From the NCBI GenBank assembly GCA_004154925.1, contig QJNS01000045.1:62001-126000 (forward strand): a stretch of DNA of 64,000 nucleotides. Direction: 5' to 3'. The notes beneath the pieces are model-generated. The model had not been told where the DNA came from. It worked only from the letters and a program-made list of their open reading frames with translations, and made no database searches. How positions within the stretch are numbered: position 1 is the first letter of the stretch; every line of letters begins with the position of its first letter. The translations under genes and the position numbers were made by a program. Below, piece by piece: positions 21,466 to 33,300 of the stretch. Source of the stretch: Monosporascus cannonballus (lineage: Eukaryota > Ascomycota > Sordariomycetes > Xylariales).

Positions 21466-24087
21466 CTAATCCTCATCCGACGTCTTACCGCGACCACCAC
21501 CATCACCAGGAGGAGTCGGCTGCTCTAGCTGCTGCCCCGCCGCGGCGCCCTCGACGCCGAGCGTCCTCAGCCTCTGCGAGAGCAGACTCTCGGCGACGCC
21601 GGGACTCCCGTTGGCCTTGAGCCCTGAGAACGCGTTGCCGCCGTAGCCGACGTCGCCCTTGCTCAGCTTGTCGTACCTGTCGATCCGGTCGTCGAAGATG
21701 AACCCGCCGCCACCGCCGGGGCCGGATGCGTTGTCGTCGTCGTTGTTGCTCGAGCCCCGTGTCGTCGGACAGCTGGTGGTGGCCTGCGACGACGAGGAGC
21801 CCGGCGACGGCGGACCCACCGGCGGAACCACCCCGTTGCTGCCGCTGCCGTTGTTATCCTCTGTGATATTGGCCCTCCCGGGCCTGCCGCTCGATGAGAG
21901 CTTGAAGGGTATCGGCTCGACGGGCACGTTGTCGCCGCCGCCGAAGTTGAACGAGTAGGAGTGTGTCGGTGCACTCGGCGAGTGGAACCCTTCGATCGCC
22001 TCGGGGCCGAGGTTTGAGCCCCCGAAGTAAAGCCCTGAACTACGCCGTCTGAAAGCCTTTTCGGCAGCCAAGCTGGCGCCCGGTCCGGTACCGCCCGGCG
22101 CCGGCGGGTGCATGACCCTGATAGGCTTATAACTAGTGTATCGCGGCTCGGGCAGCGTAACCTCGTTCTGCAGCTTCTCCTTCCCATCCGGTACGCGGTT
22201 GGCGAACACGACGCGGATGCTTTTATACAGGTAGTATCGTCCTCGCGATGGACAGCAGATATGCAAGTGGACGAGATATCGAAGTATCGGGCGGTCTGCC
22301 TGCCCGTCACCCTTCGACTGAGGCATGTTTTCGATGATAGGTCCAGTCGAATAACTACGTTGCCGAATGAAAGTCTTGGTGCCGGGCTCCATTCCGGCCA
22401 GGTCGTACGGAACCAGGAACAGCTTGACAGCCGTCTTATTCGGGTTTTTGATGATTATCTGAATTTGCCCTTTCTCAGGGATGCGGTAGCTTCCACCGGG
22501 GGGGGCCCTTGGAGAGCTCGATCTCCGTTTATGTCGCTGAGTCCTACGACCCTCGCGATCAGACGTAGCGGCGGGGCTGTCGTTCCCATCCCGTCCACAA
22601 TCCCCCCCTCGTTTTCGTTCGGACGCGCGGCTTTGCTTCTTGCGTCTTGACCTTGCCTCCTCCTCTTGATTAGGGAGGCCGTTCTCGAGGTCAATTTGGC
22701 CCACATAGGGGCTTGGTCCGTCTTCCATTTTGAAGGGCCCATTCGATGAGCCGGGATAACTATAGAACACAGCGGGAAAGGGGAGCGTCACGTGAGGAGG
22801 GCATCGTAGACTTGACTTGCACTTCCCCAAACCCAATACGCCAATCTGAGCCAGGAATTCAAGCGGCCTGGAAGGCGTAGTCGACATACGTCCTCGAAGT
22901 ATACTCTCCTCATACGACCCTACCATGGATGCGTGCTGAACTGGCGAAGCTTCGGAACTATGGGACGGACGCCTAGATCGCAAAAGCGCTGGTGTCTGCG
23001 GCGAAGATACCATCATAGAGAAGTTAGGGGTAGAAGTGAGAGATCGGCGGGGTTGGTGAGCTTGGTACGGAACCGTCCTCTCCTGGCGTAGAGAGGGTGG
23101 CTGTCTGGGTATCGGGCTAGGTGAGAATCCGAAAGCGGAGTGAGATGACATGGCCGTATGTCTACACGAGTTTCTCGGGACGCTCGAGTTAATGTCAATG
23201 ACATCCATCGGGGAAGTCAATTCGAGATCGTCATTGCTCTCTGACTGGACAAGGGGACTTGTTGGGGGCATGTAGACAAAACTTGAGGAGACAGAGGAGG
23301 ACAGGGAAGACAGCGAGGATGTGGTTACGGCAGGTCTCACAGGAGGATCGCGTCTTTCGAAGCGGAAGGGAGCGAAGTCCCTCGGGGGCGAAGCGGCAAG
23401 CCAGGGGTGGCCACTGTCGCTCAAATTATTCTGATGTATGGCACGTCTATCTTCCTCGCCCGAACTACCATCGCGAGGGGGGTCGTCTTGGGTAAAATCC
23501 CCACTATGTAGAGCTGACCGAGGCCGCTCGATACTCAACCCATGCTGCAGTCTGGACTCGTCTTCCGACGCAGTCTCCCCCTTTTCAGGCGTGATCGTAG
23601 GTGGGGGTAGAAGGGAGGGCGAGTTGGAGGTTCGGTTCGGGCTGCGGGTGGGAGTTACTGGGGAGTGATTCCATATTGAATCGAACTGATCATGTGAGGT
23701 CAGCGACTTGTAATTCGACGCTTTTCCCTCTCGCGAGGGCGGTGCACGAACAAATCGGTTGGGCACCCATGTCGGACTCTCGCCCTTCTTCAAACGTTCT
23801 ATCAGCTCAGCACGGTCGGAGCATGGCGCGGCTCTCTCGTGCTCGGGGGTCTTGGGCGCCGGACTCTCCGGAACCGGCCCTTCGCAGAACTCGGACCTAA
23901 GGCTCTCCTCGGAGCACCTCCTCGGAAGAGAATGGTCCTCTTGCGGTGTTCGTTCATGTCTAAGCTGCTCATGCGGTGATGGCATTGGTATACTAAGCCC
24001 ATCTCCATCTTCAATATCAATGGCGGCCTCAGTGCCGGGGCCGCCCGCAGGACCCCTCCGGTCGAGGTCCTGCTGGAAGATAGGCAT
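21466..24087 (-). CDS. Atos / FAM214 family protein (DUF4210 plus C-terminal Atos domain)
   Basis: A single open frame of 873 residues starts MPIFQQDLDRRGPAGGPGTE. The first 380 residues are Ser/Pro-rich and disordered. About residues 388-450 carry the DUF4210 (Atos-like conserved) domain: GSYEESILRGRMSTTPSRPL, FLAQIGVLGLGKCKSSLRCP and HVTLPFPAVFYSYP. After a basic linker, residues about 530-658 form the second conserved domain: GSYRIPEKGQIQIIIKNPNK, KLFLVPYDLAGMEPGTKTFI, RYLVHLHICCPSRGRYYLYK and SIRVVFANRVPDGKEKLQNE. The last 200 residues are low-complexity Gly/Asn/Asp/Ser. The animal homologue Atos is a nuclear transcriptional regulator, and the S. pombe relative is annotated from a meiotic chromosome-segregation screen; the role in filamentous fungi is not established. 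The family call is strong and the function weak. Confidence 0.88.
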   Translation of the reverse strand: MPIFQQDLDRRGPAGGPGTEAAIDIEDGDGLSIPMPSPHEQLRHERTPQEDHSLPRRCSEESLRSEFCEGPVPESPAPKTPEHERAAPCSDRAELIERLKKGESPTWVPNRFVRAPPSREGKASNYKSLTSHDQFDSIWNHSPVTPTRSPNRTSNSPSLLPPPTITPEKGETASEDESRLQHGLSIERPRSALHSGDFTQDDPPRDGSSGEEDRRAIHQNNLSDSGHPWLAASPPRDFAPFRFERRDPPVRPAVTTSSLSSLSSSVSSSFVYMPPTSPLVQSESNDDLELTSPMDVIDINSSVPRNSCRHTAMSSHSAFGFSPSPIPRQPPSLRQERTVPYQAHQPRRSLTSTPNFSMMVSSPQTPALLRSRRPSHSSEASPVQHASMVGSYEESILRGRMSTTPSRPLEFLAQIGVLGLGKCKSSLRCPPHVTLPFPAVFYSYPGSSNGPFKMEDGPSPYVGQIDLENGLPNQEEEARSRRKKQSRASERKRGGDCGRDGNDSPAATSDREGRRTQRHKRRSSSPRAPPGGSYRIPEKGQIQIIIKNPNKTAVKLFLVPYDLAGMEPGTKTFIRQRSYSTGPIIENMPQSKGDGQADRPILRYLVHLHICCPSRGRYYLYKSIRVVFANRVPDGKEKLQNEVTLPEPRYTSYKPIRVMHPPAPGGTGPGASLAAEKAFRRRSSGLYFGGSNLGPEAIEGFHSPSAPTHSYSFNFGGGDNVPVEPIPFKLSSSGRPGRANITEDNNGSGSNGVVPPVGPPSPGSSSSQATTSCPTTRGSSNNDDDNASGPGGGGGFIFDDRIDRYDKLSKGDVGYGGNAFSGLKANGSPGVAESLLSQRLRTLGVEGAAAGQQLEQPTPPGDGGGRGKTSDED

Positions 24088-25251
24088 TGTGTAAGTACGG
24101 ATAGATCTAGGTTCTTCGTCACCTAATGCGCAACGCGGTTATAAAGGGATTTCAATCATCTCGGAACGTTGCGCCACGCAGGATGGGGAACGGTCCGAGT
24201 CGCAACTGACTCGCCTCGTTTTGGGAGCTGCTCCGAGAGTTTAAATACGTCCCACAAGAAACCAGAGCACGGACAACACGAGACAAGTGGGTGATGACGT
24301 TCAGGTGGTGCTAATAAAGGGTTAAGATAGAGTATAGGAGAGGTAACGTTTGTAAACGGTTTCAAATCCGATGGTGATATTGTAGGTAATTAATTGTATA
24401 ATGAGTCAGCTGAAGACATCAAACATCGGGCCGGGCCTCTCCCTCTTTGTTTCAAGTATTCGGCCGGATCGAAGGTTGTCATGTCGCTCTGCAAGACCTT
24501 TTTCTTTTTCAACCTGATACTAACCGTGACTGCGTGATCAACATGGACCGGAAGCATGAAGCCCCTACCTACGTACATGGATATGCACCTAGAGGTAGAT
24601 AAAGTTAGGTAGATGGATACCCAGGTGGATGATGATGGATTGGATTACATCGTGTGACGAAGTAGAGTCATCGAGGTGCTGCTTTTCCCTTGGGAGCCAC
24701 TGGAGCTTGCAAAATGTTAATAAATGTGGGGACAGCTGCTGAGTTGGCGGGTTTCGAACAAGTCAGCAAAGCCTGAATGAAATGCCGTGAAATGCTCGTC
24801 GGACTCTTTGAGGAACCCACTGGTTTGGGAAGAAATGCCAGATTTGGGACAATTGGGCCATGGTTTTTGGCGAGGCAAGTGAGGTTACTTTCTTTCGTAA
24901 TAATAATAAGTGGCCCCCAGAGCGGTCCCCGAGAAGCCTGAGAACCCCCAAGAGAAACTACATAGTACATATACTATTACGTGCCCATAGTATGTATGCA
25001 ATACCCGCCAAGCTAATGCTTATTGGTACGGAATTATTGCAGCACTACTGTAATTGACCTTGCAAAGCAACCCACACAATCTCCACTCTCTTCCCTTTAT
25101 CTAGGTACCTTGTATGTATGGCCTTATCGTTATTATCTGCCATTCAGTCAAAAAAAAAAGTTACCTGGATTCTGGATTCCGTTTTTGAGGTTTTGTATAC
25201 AATGAGCCTATAGGTATAATTTAAAGCAAACGAAACCAAGTCAATTTTGGT
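24088..25251. other. Divergent intergenic region Atos-like / fyv7
   Basis: This 1.16 kb contains repeated CCTACCTACGTACATGG, ACCTAGAGGTAGATAAAGTTAGGTAGATGG (24562-24614) and ATCTAGGTACC (25099-25109) motifs. There is no supported ORF. It is the likely promoter region for both flanking genes. Confidence 0.45.
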
Positions 25252-26025
25252 ATGGCACCAAAGAGACCCTTCGACCCCGAATCTGCGGCTTCTGCCGGCC
25301 CCGCGGCAAAGAAGAAGCGCAAGGGCTTTAGAGTCGGGCCAGGGAACCTGCCAGACGGTCCTTGGAAACGAAAAGGTACGATTCTCCCATAAACATCTAG
25401 GCTTACATTTCCTCAAGGCGGACGAGACTAACGTACAGTCTACGCAGTAACCAAGATAAAGAACGAGTTGATCCACAAAGCCAAGGTAAAAAAGGAATAC
25501 GAGAAGGTCAAAGCCGAGGAAGAGGCTCGAGCTCAGGCGGAGGCCGCTTCCAAGTCGAAAGCCAAATCGACCACAGAAGATGGACAAGCAGTAAATGAAA
25601 AAGAGGACGGGGGCGCGAATCAGCCACCATCTCCGCAACTTCATCCCGAACGACAAGCAATGCTGGGCAATGACGACGGCGGCGACGATGACGTTAGCGC
25701 AAATCCCAACGCAATACCACTTGACCCGCAGAACCCAGGCGACCACCCGCCTCCGCCGCGGAAGCGCAAGTCGAAGCAGCGCAAGCCGGGCTACTTCGAC
25801 AAGGCGATCGAAGAGGCAGACCGGAAGAGGGCAGAAGCCGAAGCGCGGGCACAGGAGATGGAAAGGCGCAGGGTCGAAAGGGAGCGCAAACTCGCCGAGC
25901 GCCAGCGTTTCCAGCGTGCGCTGGCCAACGCGAGGACCCCCGGCCGTGATGGCAAGCGCAAGTTAGGGCGGGAGAGCGGGTTGCTGCTCGAGAAAGTGAA
26001 AAGGATGGTGGGTGACGCGAAGTGA
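25252..26025 (+). CDS. FYV7: rRNA-processing protein Fyv7
   Basis: Exon 1 is 25252-25375 (MAPKRPFDPESAASAGPAAK), the intron 25376-25438 has GTACGA, GACTAAC and ACAG signals, and exon 2 is 25439-26025. The product is 236 residues. Fyv7 is a nucleolar small-subunit processome-associated protein needed for early cleavages in 18S rRNA maturation. The sequence shows the family pattern: a basic N-terminus with a KKKRKGFRVGPGNLPDGPWK block, then VTKIKNELIHKAKVKKEYEK, a low-complexity acidic middle, and a C-terminal RKSKQRKPGYFDKAIEEADR block. A long Arg/Glu-rich helix, probably a coiled coil, ends ESGLLLEKVKRMVGD. High charge and the absence of a signal peptide fit nucleolar location. Confidence 0.87.
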
Positions 26026-26962
26026 GCTCTTGAAGAGACAAGAAGCGAGATTACAGTGGTCGAACTATTCGCCGTCTCCCGGCAGCTAACGCGGTGGTTG
26101 TGTGCTGCGAAACTACGCACTCGCCGTCGTTCACTGGGGGTTTGCGCACCCCTTCATTCAAAATAATCATGGCGTACCAGCTGCCGGTTTTGCGCCGACG
26201 CGGCAAGGGAGCACCACCAGGGACCGAGCACTCGATATGGCAGATCTAATAACGACGGAAACCGCAGTTGCGGCAGAGCTCACGCACGCTTATTCTCCGG
26301 AACCCCTTGAAAGAGTCTCTAACTTCGGTGTAGGGAGGCGGAAAGGTACCAGTCGCAGAAGCGGCCGAGTCGACACTGCCAGAAGAGCCTCATGAAGAGG
26401 GCAATATTAATCTCCTATATAGGGTGTTTAAGAATGCAACTAAGGCTCAAGATTTATTCCACGCAATTGCTTATAATACGGCGTCAAGGGTGCTTGATAG
26501 CTCATCAATGTGTTAGGCAGGCCACCTACCTCTGGAATGATGGGCACATAGTTCATCTCGAGTCAGCCAGCGTGGTAACTCGGATTTAAAAAGCGAGGTG
26601 AGATTGATTTTACGTTAGAATTTATCATCAAAAGAAAAACGCACAAAGCAGCAGGTTCCTGCGGTACACAAGGGGGGTTCCGGTTCGAGGAAGGACCCAC
26701 GGCCTGCGGAACCCGACATATGATATATTGACGACGTCATAGGTAGAGGGGGAGCTTCACCCCTACATACATGCACAAGCTGCCCTGGCATTGACTTACC
26801 TTAGGAATCGCGTACATAATACGTCTTAATAAATTATAAATAAGCCTCCATCCATCCCTTGTAGGAGCTTTCTTTCGCATTCCCTAGAAGTGTTAAGAAA
26901 GAAGTACGAGTCTGGTCTAATTATTCTGCTATTGAGCCGAGTATAGCAATATAGTCGTCGCG
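26026..26962. other. Intergenic region fyv7 / DUF1295 gene
   Basis: This 0.94 kb is AT-rich around 26400-26640 and 26800-26900. I see no supported gene or RNA. It contains the promoter of the downstream gene. Confidence 0.4.
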
Positions 26963-28594
26963 ATGGCCGAACAGGACCGTCTGGGCTCCCACCTGGGAGG
27001 CCCGTCACACCCAGCGAATAATGACTCTCGCCTGCCACGTACGCATATGCCCCAGGGCTCCGGTGCGGAGCAGGACCGATATGGGGGCTGGTTCGGCGGT
27101 GACAAGGGTCGCACTGCCGTGCATAGCATCTCGGAGAAGCTGCCCCAGACATCAGGGGCAGAACAGGACCGATATGAGGGTTGGTTTGGTGGTGACAAGG
27201 GCGCCGCCGCCGCGCAGAGAATCTCTGAGAGGCTCCCCCACACCTCGGGGGCAGAACAAGATCGATATAATGGCTGGTTTGGTAAAGATAAAGGTCCTGC
27301 TACCGCACACGGCATCTCGGACAAGCTGCCTCAGACTTCAGGGGCGGAACAGGACAGATTTGGCGGCTGGTTCGGTGGCGGGAAGGGCTCTGCCGCCGCG
27401 AGCGAGATCTCAGAGAGGTTCCCCCGCGCGTCTGGGGCCGAGCAGGACAGATTCGGATCGCACTTCTCCTCTCGTCCCAACAATCCCATCAACCCGGTCA
27501 ATGCCACCGCCGTTGGCTTGCTACAGTCCGCCATCCTCCCTTCGTTCGGTTTGCACGCTGGTCTCTCCACCATCACATACGGAATCGCGCGCTACGCCGA
27601 CAGAGCCGAGGGCAAAGACTGGCTATGGCCCTCCGCCCCGGTCGTGAACGCCTGGTGGAGCGCCGTGGGCACCCGCGTAGTGTACGACGGCCTCTCGCTC
27701 TCGCAGGCCTGGTCGACCCTCGCGTACCCGGAGAAGATCCTGCTCACGGGTGTCTCCGCCTGGGGCGTGCGGCTCTTCTACCGCATCGCCAGTCGCGGCG
27801 TTAAGCGCGGAGCCGACGACCCGCGATACGCCCAGGACAAGAAGGACCCGCAGTTCTGGAACAAGGCCTTCTTCACCTCGTTCCTGCCCGAGGCCGTCGT
27901 GCAGACCCTGATCTCTCTGCCTTTCACGCTGCCGTTCCGCGCCGGCACCGCCGCGAGCGCCAGCGTCTCGCCCGCCCTCCCCTCCTCGAACCTCTCCTCC
28001 TTGGTTCACGGCCTCGCCGTCTTCCTCTTCACCACTGGCTTCGCCATGGAGATCCTCGCAGACGCCCAGCTCGAGTCGCACAAGCAGAAGAACAACGGTG
28101 AACTTAACCGCGAGGGCGTGTGGAGCATCGTTAGACATCCCAAGTAAGTGCTCTCGATCTCATTCCTCCCCCTCTCCTTTTTCTAGACAAGGCGTCACTT
28201 CTTCTGTCCGCCGCACCAGCACACAACAACACAGCAAGCGCAAGCACATACTGACCCGCCATCCAGCTACCTCGGTGACGCGCTCGTGCACTTCTCGTTC
28301 CCCGTCCTCCTGCTCGGCGCCGGCCTCCTGCACCCGCTGGCGGGGCTGGGCCCGCTCGCCAACTACGCCTTCCTGCGCTTCGTCGGCGGCGACAAGGAGA
28401 ATGAGGAGAGCCAGGAGAAGCGCTACGTGAAGGAGAACCCGCTCAAGCTCCAGCAGCTGCGCGAGTACCGCCGCGAGAAGAACAGCTTCTGGCCCTCGCC
28501 GCGCGAGGCCTCCAACAGCTGGACCTGGATCGTGCTCGGCGCCGGCGCCGGCGGCGTGCTCCTCGAGAGGGGCCTGCGCGCGGCCCTGCGCTGA
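26963..28594 (+). CDS. Steroid 5-alpha-reductase-like (DUF1295) membrane protein with N-terminal 31-residue tandem repeats
   Basis: Exon 1 is 26963-28143, the intron 28144-28266 has a GTAAGT donor and CCAG acceptor, and exon 2 is 28267-28594. The protein is 502 residues. Residues 1-32 begin MAEQDRLGSHLGG. Residues 33-156 are four near-perfect 31-residue units of the form SGAEQDRYGGWFGGDKG...ISEKLPQT, followed by a partial fifth (SGAEQDRFGSHFSS). The remainder is a polytopic membrane domain (ATAVGLLQSAILPSFGLHAG, EKILLTGVSAWGVRLFYRIA, HGLAVFLFTTGFAMEILADA). It ends in the reductase/methyltransferase-like signature EGVWSIVRHPNYLGDALVHF, split by the intron, plus YVKENPLKLQQLREYRREKN. Family members reduce or isomerise lipid or steroid substrates with NADPH in the endoplasmic reticulum; the substrate here is unknown. 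The repeat region is not typical of the family. Confidence 0.85.
27059..27472 (+). repeat. In-frame 93-bp tandem repeat, four full units plus a partial fifth
   Basis: Units begin at 27059, 27152, 27245 and 27338, each exactly 93 bp, with a partial unit from 27431. Each encodes a 31-residue module starting SGAEQDR(Y/F) and containing WFG.(D/G)KG and a terminal ISE.(L/F)P. Conservation is clear at protein level, while third codon positions vary among units. This indicates an old, selected array rather than a recent slippage product. Confidence 0.93.
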
Positions 28595-30314
28595 GGGGAG
28601 TCGCGTTAGCCGGTTCGATCATTCGCTTGTCGAGCTTCAACTAAACTTACCTACCGAAACTCAGATGGTTGACTTCAAAGGCGTTTTAACGGCATTATTG
28701 TCGCGTTCTGGGTTCGTGGTCCCAACCACGACTGTGTATACTAGGGTATAAAACAACAGCAGCAATCGTTTTCCCTTCCTAGTTCGCCTAACCCGACGAG
28801 GAGGGGCAACGCGAACTGGGGATTGCGGTAATGGGGACTCGGATTTTCCGTTCCCCCTACGTCCGCTCTGATTGGAGGATCATTAAAGACAACCAAATAT
28901 GTCATGTCTATCGTCGGCCACAGGAAGGTCGTTTCGTCTTGTGGAAGAGCCGAGTTACTTGATAGCTAGTTAGTTGGCTGGAATTCAAAAGAGTCCATTA
29001 AACCAAGTCTCGTGGTGTCCGGTATCCAGGTGTTTCTGGTTGATTTTGCGAGAAACGGCAAGAGGCGTCACGCTCTTGATAAGTTATAATAACTTCGACG
29101 GCCCCCGGGCTATCTCGTTCGACCGGCAGGCAGGCAAGGTAAGGATGCCGGCACTTTTCAAGTCTCGGAAGAGGTAAGGCACCACGAAATGCAAACATGA
29201 TTCATCAGCATTACACACGCGAGATCCGTTATGTATCCCTCGGTCGTCGGGACGCCTAGTATAGCGCGAAAAGAGGAGTTGGGAAGATCAGGTGTGTCAC
29301 AGATCCTGCCTCCATCCGTAAAACGGAGGAAACCGGCAGCTATCAGCGTAGACCTGGCGGACACGCATACCCTCAGTTCTACCAACTAGGTAATCCGGGG
29401 GCGTCGCATTGCAAAAACAACAGCGCCGCTTATTAACTTAGGCAGGACCGCCGGCCAGCTCAGCTTACGCACACAACATTACGGAGTCGACAGCATTAAC
29501 AACAGTCACCGCGCAAGTACTCTCTAGCAAGTCTCCGATTCGGCAGGGGAAAGAGATCTGTGTTCCAGCCAGTCCGTCTATGTCAGGTAGGCGGGTAGGC
29601 ACCCAACTAGGGAAGTTATTCCGCCTGCCGCTTCATCGCGTTATCGTACTCATCGCAGCCAGTCGCAACAGCTCTTCTCGCCTCCTCTCTATCCGCGCCC
29701 TCTCAAATCATTGACAGAAGAGAAGAAGAAAAGCAAGCGCAGTGCATAAGCAAACAGTCTGTCTGAAAAGTCGCCGGCTATGCTATTTTTGTTCTTCCGT
29801 CGTGAGAGGGAGAAGAAAACACGCAAATGAGAAAAAAAATAAAAATAAAAATAAAGCTCTCCTGGTACAAATGCCTGGTAATCAATCATCTTCTCTTTTT
29901 CAGCTGAATTCCAGCTTTGAACGCCCCCTCCCCCTTCCTCTCAGCGTCTCTCCAGGATGATGGAAAAAGAAACAAAGGCGAATCAAACAACACCACCATG
30001 CTGTCGAGGATATCATTAAAAAATTTCCTAGCGTCATCAAGACAAGAAAGGATCCCGTACCCTTGGGCCGCTTCGTGAATAGAACGCTTTGAATCAAATC
30101 CAACACTCATCCGAAATAGGTTTTTGGCACGAGCCAAGAATGCCAGCCTGCAACACGACAAACACGTCGTCCTATAATGCTGCCTATTTCCCGACCCGCC
30201 TGCTTTTATCAGGCTGTCTGTCTAGTTAGACGGCGAGAGCCCCCCTTAGCCGAGGACCGGAATATGTACCGCGTGGCAAAGGGTGATTTCGAAGGTCACA
30301 GGTGTTGGCCAGAC
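28595..30314. other. Convergent intergenic region DUF1295 gene / RhoGAP gene
   Basis: This is 1.7 kb between convergent genes with only short, unsupported ORFs. An A-rich stretch (29829-29854) and TC-rich DNA (29885-29945) are present. No RNA gene is recognised. Confidence 0.4.
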
Positions 30315-33300
30315 CTATGTGAAGATGTTGTGGGTATTCTCGATGATGAACTGCACCACCATATTCTTGGCATGCATGTCTGTCATCTCTCGCTCGATAT
30401 TCATATCTCTCATGATAGTTGGTGCGAACACGACAGCCAGGTTCTTTGGAGTCATCTAGGGTTGATGGTTAGTTGAGTCCCGTGCCCGGTGAAAGGAAGC
30501 ACCAATACTTACGAGGTTCTCGCGTTCTCGACCGGCAACCCTCGAGAGATGGAACATCAGAAACTCAAGACAATCCTTGTGCTGGTGAGGGAGCTGGTTG
30601 AACACGCTTTGGAGGTGGGCACACTTGTCAGCGTCGTTTTGCATTGCTATACGGCGGTTAGTAGAAAATTAGTCTGATGGACTGGTAACGACTCACTATT
30701 AGTTTCCAGGACCCGATCATAGGTGTCGTACGTCAGCAAAGGCGTGGGCAGCTTCCTGAAATACTGCTTGAGGACGCTTGTCACCGCCGTAATATCGAGA
30801 TCCGGATCCGAGATATCGAAGTTATCATTCTTGTCGAATCCTTCCTGAATCTGCTTGGTCTGAGAGTTTCCGCCCGTCTTCCTATATATCCCCTCCATAT
30901 CCATTCCTCGGAGTTCGACCTCTTCGATGCAACGCGTAACAACACATGGTATCTGACGGCGTTCGTAGTCGGCTCGTTCTGCCAGTTCAGATCCAAAAAG
31001 CACACTCGGCGGTTCTGCGACGCTGGGTGCTGGCACATTCGGTGCAGATGGCTTGTTTGGCATCGTGTTTGCTTTCTTGAAACCAAAGAAGCCCTGCCGA
31101 GTATCGTCTTTCGCATGGCGGGCTTGGCCATTGGCCGGCTGGATTGTAGGAGACTCGACAGGCACCACGGTCATATTGTAGGGTAGGCCGATGTTCTCAC
31201 CGACCGTACCCAGTTGGTTGTGGCGTTCACGGTCCGGCTGCTGGAAAGCCACGACTGTTCTGTTCACTCCCTGTCCAATCTTCTGGGCCATGGCCTTCGA
31301 ACCTTTCTTCCAGTTGAACTTCTTGACCTGACCTTTTCCTATCTTCACGACAGTGGGTCCAGCCTCCAGTATAGGCTCCTCGTGGTCGTGGGCAACCATC
31401 GTAGTCCCAGTGTGGATGCTAGAGTTATCAAGGCTCATGGAGTTGTTCGATGCCCCCTTATGCTGTTGATAGATTCCGAGCCCATTCGTGTGAGGACGTC
31501 CGTCGGAGTTGTTCTTGAATCTCTCCTGGATCTGGTGAGTTAAATCATTGTTCAAGTCCGCCAACTGTGCATTCTTAGAGACCAGTTGTTCGAACTCTAT
31601 GCGGGCGCGATCTCTGTCAGCAATTGCCCGGTTCCTCTCCTCCACAACTTCGTCTCTCTCGGTGTGCAGCTGCTCCAGGGCTGCGGTCATGGACTGCTTC
31701 AACTTGTCGAGTTTTTGGACGAAGTCCCGAATGGACGATTCCTCGAGCTCCCGCGGATCGATCGGCTGCTTCGTCTCTTTAGCTCTCTCGACATAGCCAG
31801 CCAACACTTCCAGTTGGCGGATCATAATTTCCGTCTGCGTATCGAGCACCGAAACCGTCTTCCGCTTCTCTTCTAGTCTTTGGCTAAGGTTCTGGAGATC
31901 CTTTTCGGTCGTGAACTGACGTTCCAGCTCCGCGACCCTCTGCTCAGAGCTTCGGAGACGCTGCTTTAGGAGAGCAGGGTCATCGCCGGCGGCTATCGAA
32001 ATAGGGCTTGTGATGTCACGGCCTAGACCATTAACAGTATCTTCTACGGTCGGAGTTTTTGGCCAATGGGGAGATGTGGTTGTGCGTGTGGTCTCGCTCG
32101 CACTACGGGCATGTCCAGCGCGGGGAGCGATGCCGCTCGAGTCTGTACTATTAGTCCGCCCGTGGCGCACCGCGTTAGACACCCGTCGGAGGATGGAGGA
32201 TGAACCTTCATCGGTCCCCAGAATGCGAGCCATATCCTCGTCCATGCTGAAATCACCACCGGAACTCCACCTGGGCAATTTCGGGGATGTCTTCCCTTCG
32301 TGTTGTTCTGGTGCCGAGCTCACTGACTCTTTGCCTGCGGTATGCGTAGGCGGAGCTGGTGGTGCCCTGGGGGACATGTACGCTTCATTCGGTTTGTTTC
32401 CAGTTGTACTTGCTCGAGGTGGCAGAGCTGGGGGCTGTTCATCTCCGACGTGGGATCTTGATGATGCTGACATGGATCTGTTGGTGGCTGTGAATGAATG
32501 TTAGTTAAGTGATAAAGTGATACGGCTAGGACCATGTGCTCACCAGGTCTAGATGTAGTAGTATTGGCAACATCTTTTCTGGGAATCGTTTTCACATGGT
32601 TGTTAGATTGTTTACCCAAAGAATTGCTGGACCCAACGTCTTCGTCTTCTTTAAGGCGAGAGTCCAGTGAGCTCCGTGGCGTGCTCATCAAGTCCCTAGT
32701 CTGCAAATGTTGGGTTGGCTCGGTGGAGGACCCCAACTGCCCGTCTTTGTCTTTGTGACTGTTACTCTTGAAAGTGATAGGCTCCTGCAGAGAGGTTGGC
32801 TGTGGGTTGTTCCGCGAGTTAGACATCTTCTTGCTTTTTGGTGCTTCCTGTAGCTTGAAGTCGTCGCTCGCCGCAGATTTGCCGTTGGCCATCTTCTGGG
32901 ATTTGTCCTCGCCGGCTATGGGCGACGCACTCGAGGAATTATTTTTGTCTGTTCTGGACGACTTGGACAGTTTCCTGCCTAGCTCTTTGGCAGGCGAAGG
33001 AGTTTCGTATTCAGACGATGGCTGCCGCCCCTTCTCCTGAAAGGCGATGTGTGGGGTGGATGTTTGCGAATCAGCTTTCCTCTCTGATGTAGCCGTGGGC
33101 CTAGAAGGGCTGAAGTAGTCCTTTTCCCTTGGTTTCTTACTTTCGGGGAGGGGTTCGGTCGCCGATCTCGACGTCACAGAGGGTGCCGGGCTGGGATCCA
33201 AAGCAACCGGGATAAAGAAGCCATCGTCCGCATTGTTGCTGTTGCTGTTGTTGACGTCGGCGCCGGAAAAGATAGCCGAGCTCCGGTTCTTACGATAAGT

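Noticed and set aside
28700..28740. GGTTCG-containing stretch considered as a tRNA T-arm
   Set aside because: No matching acceptor stem or anticodon arm could be found at the right spacing.
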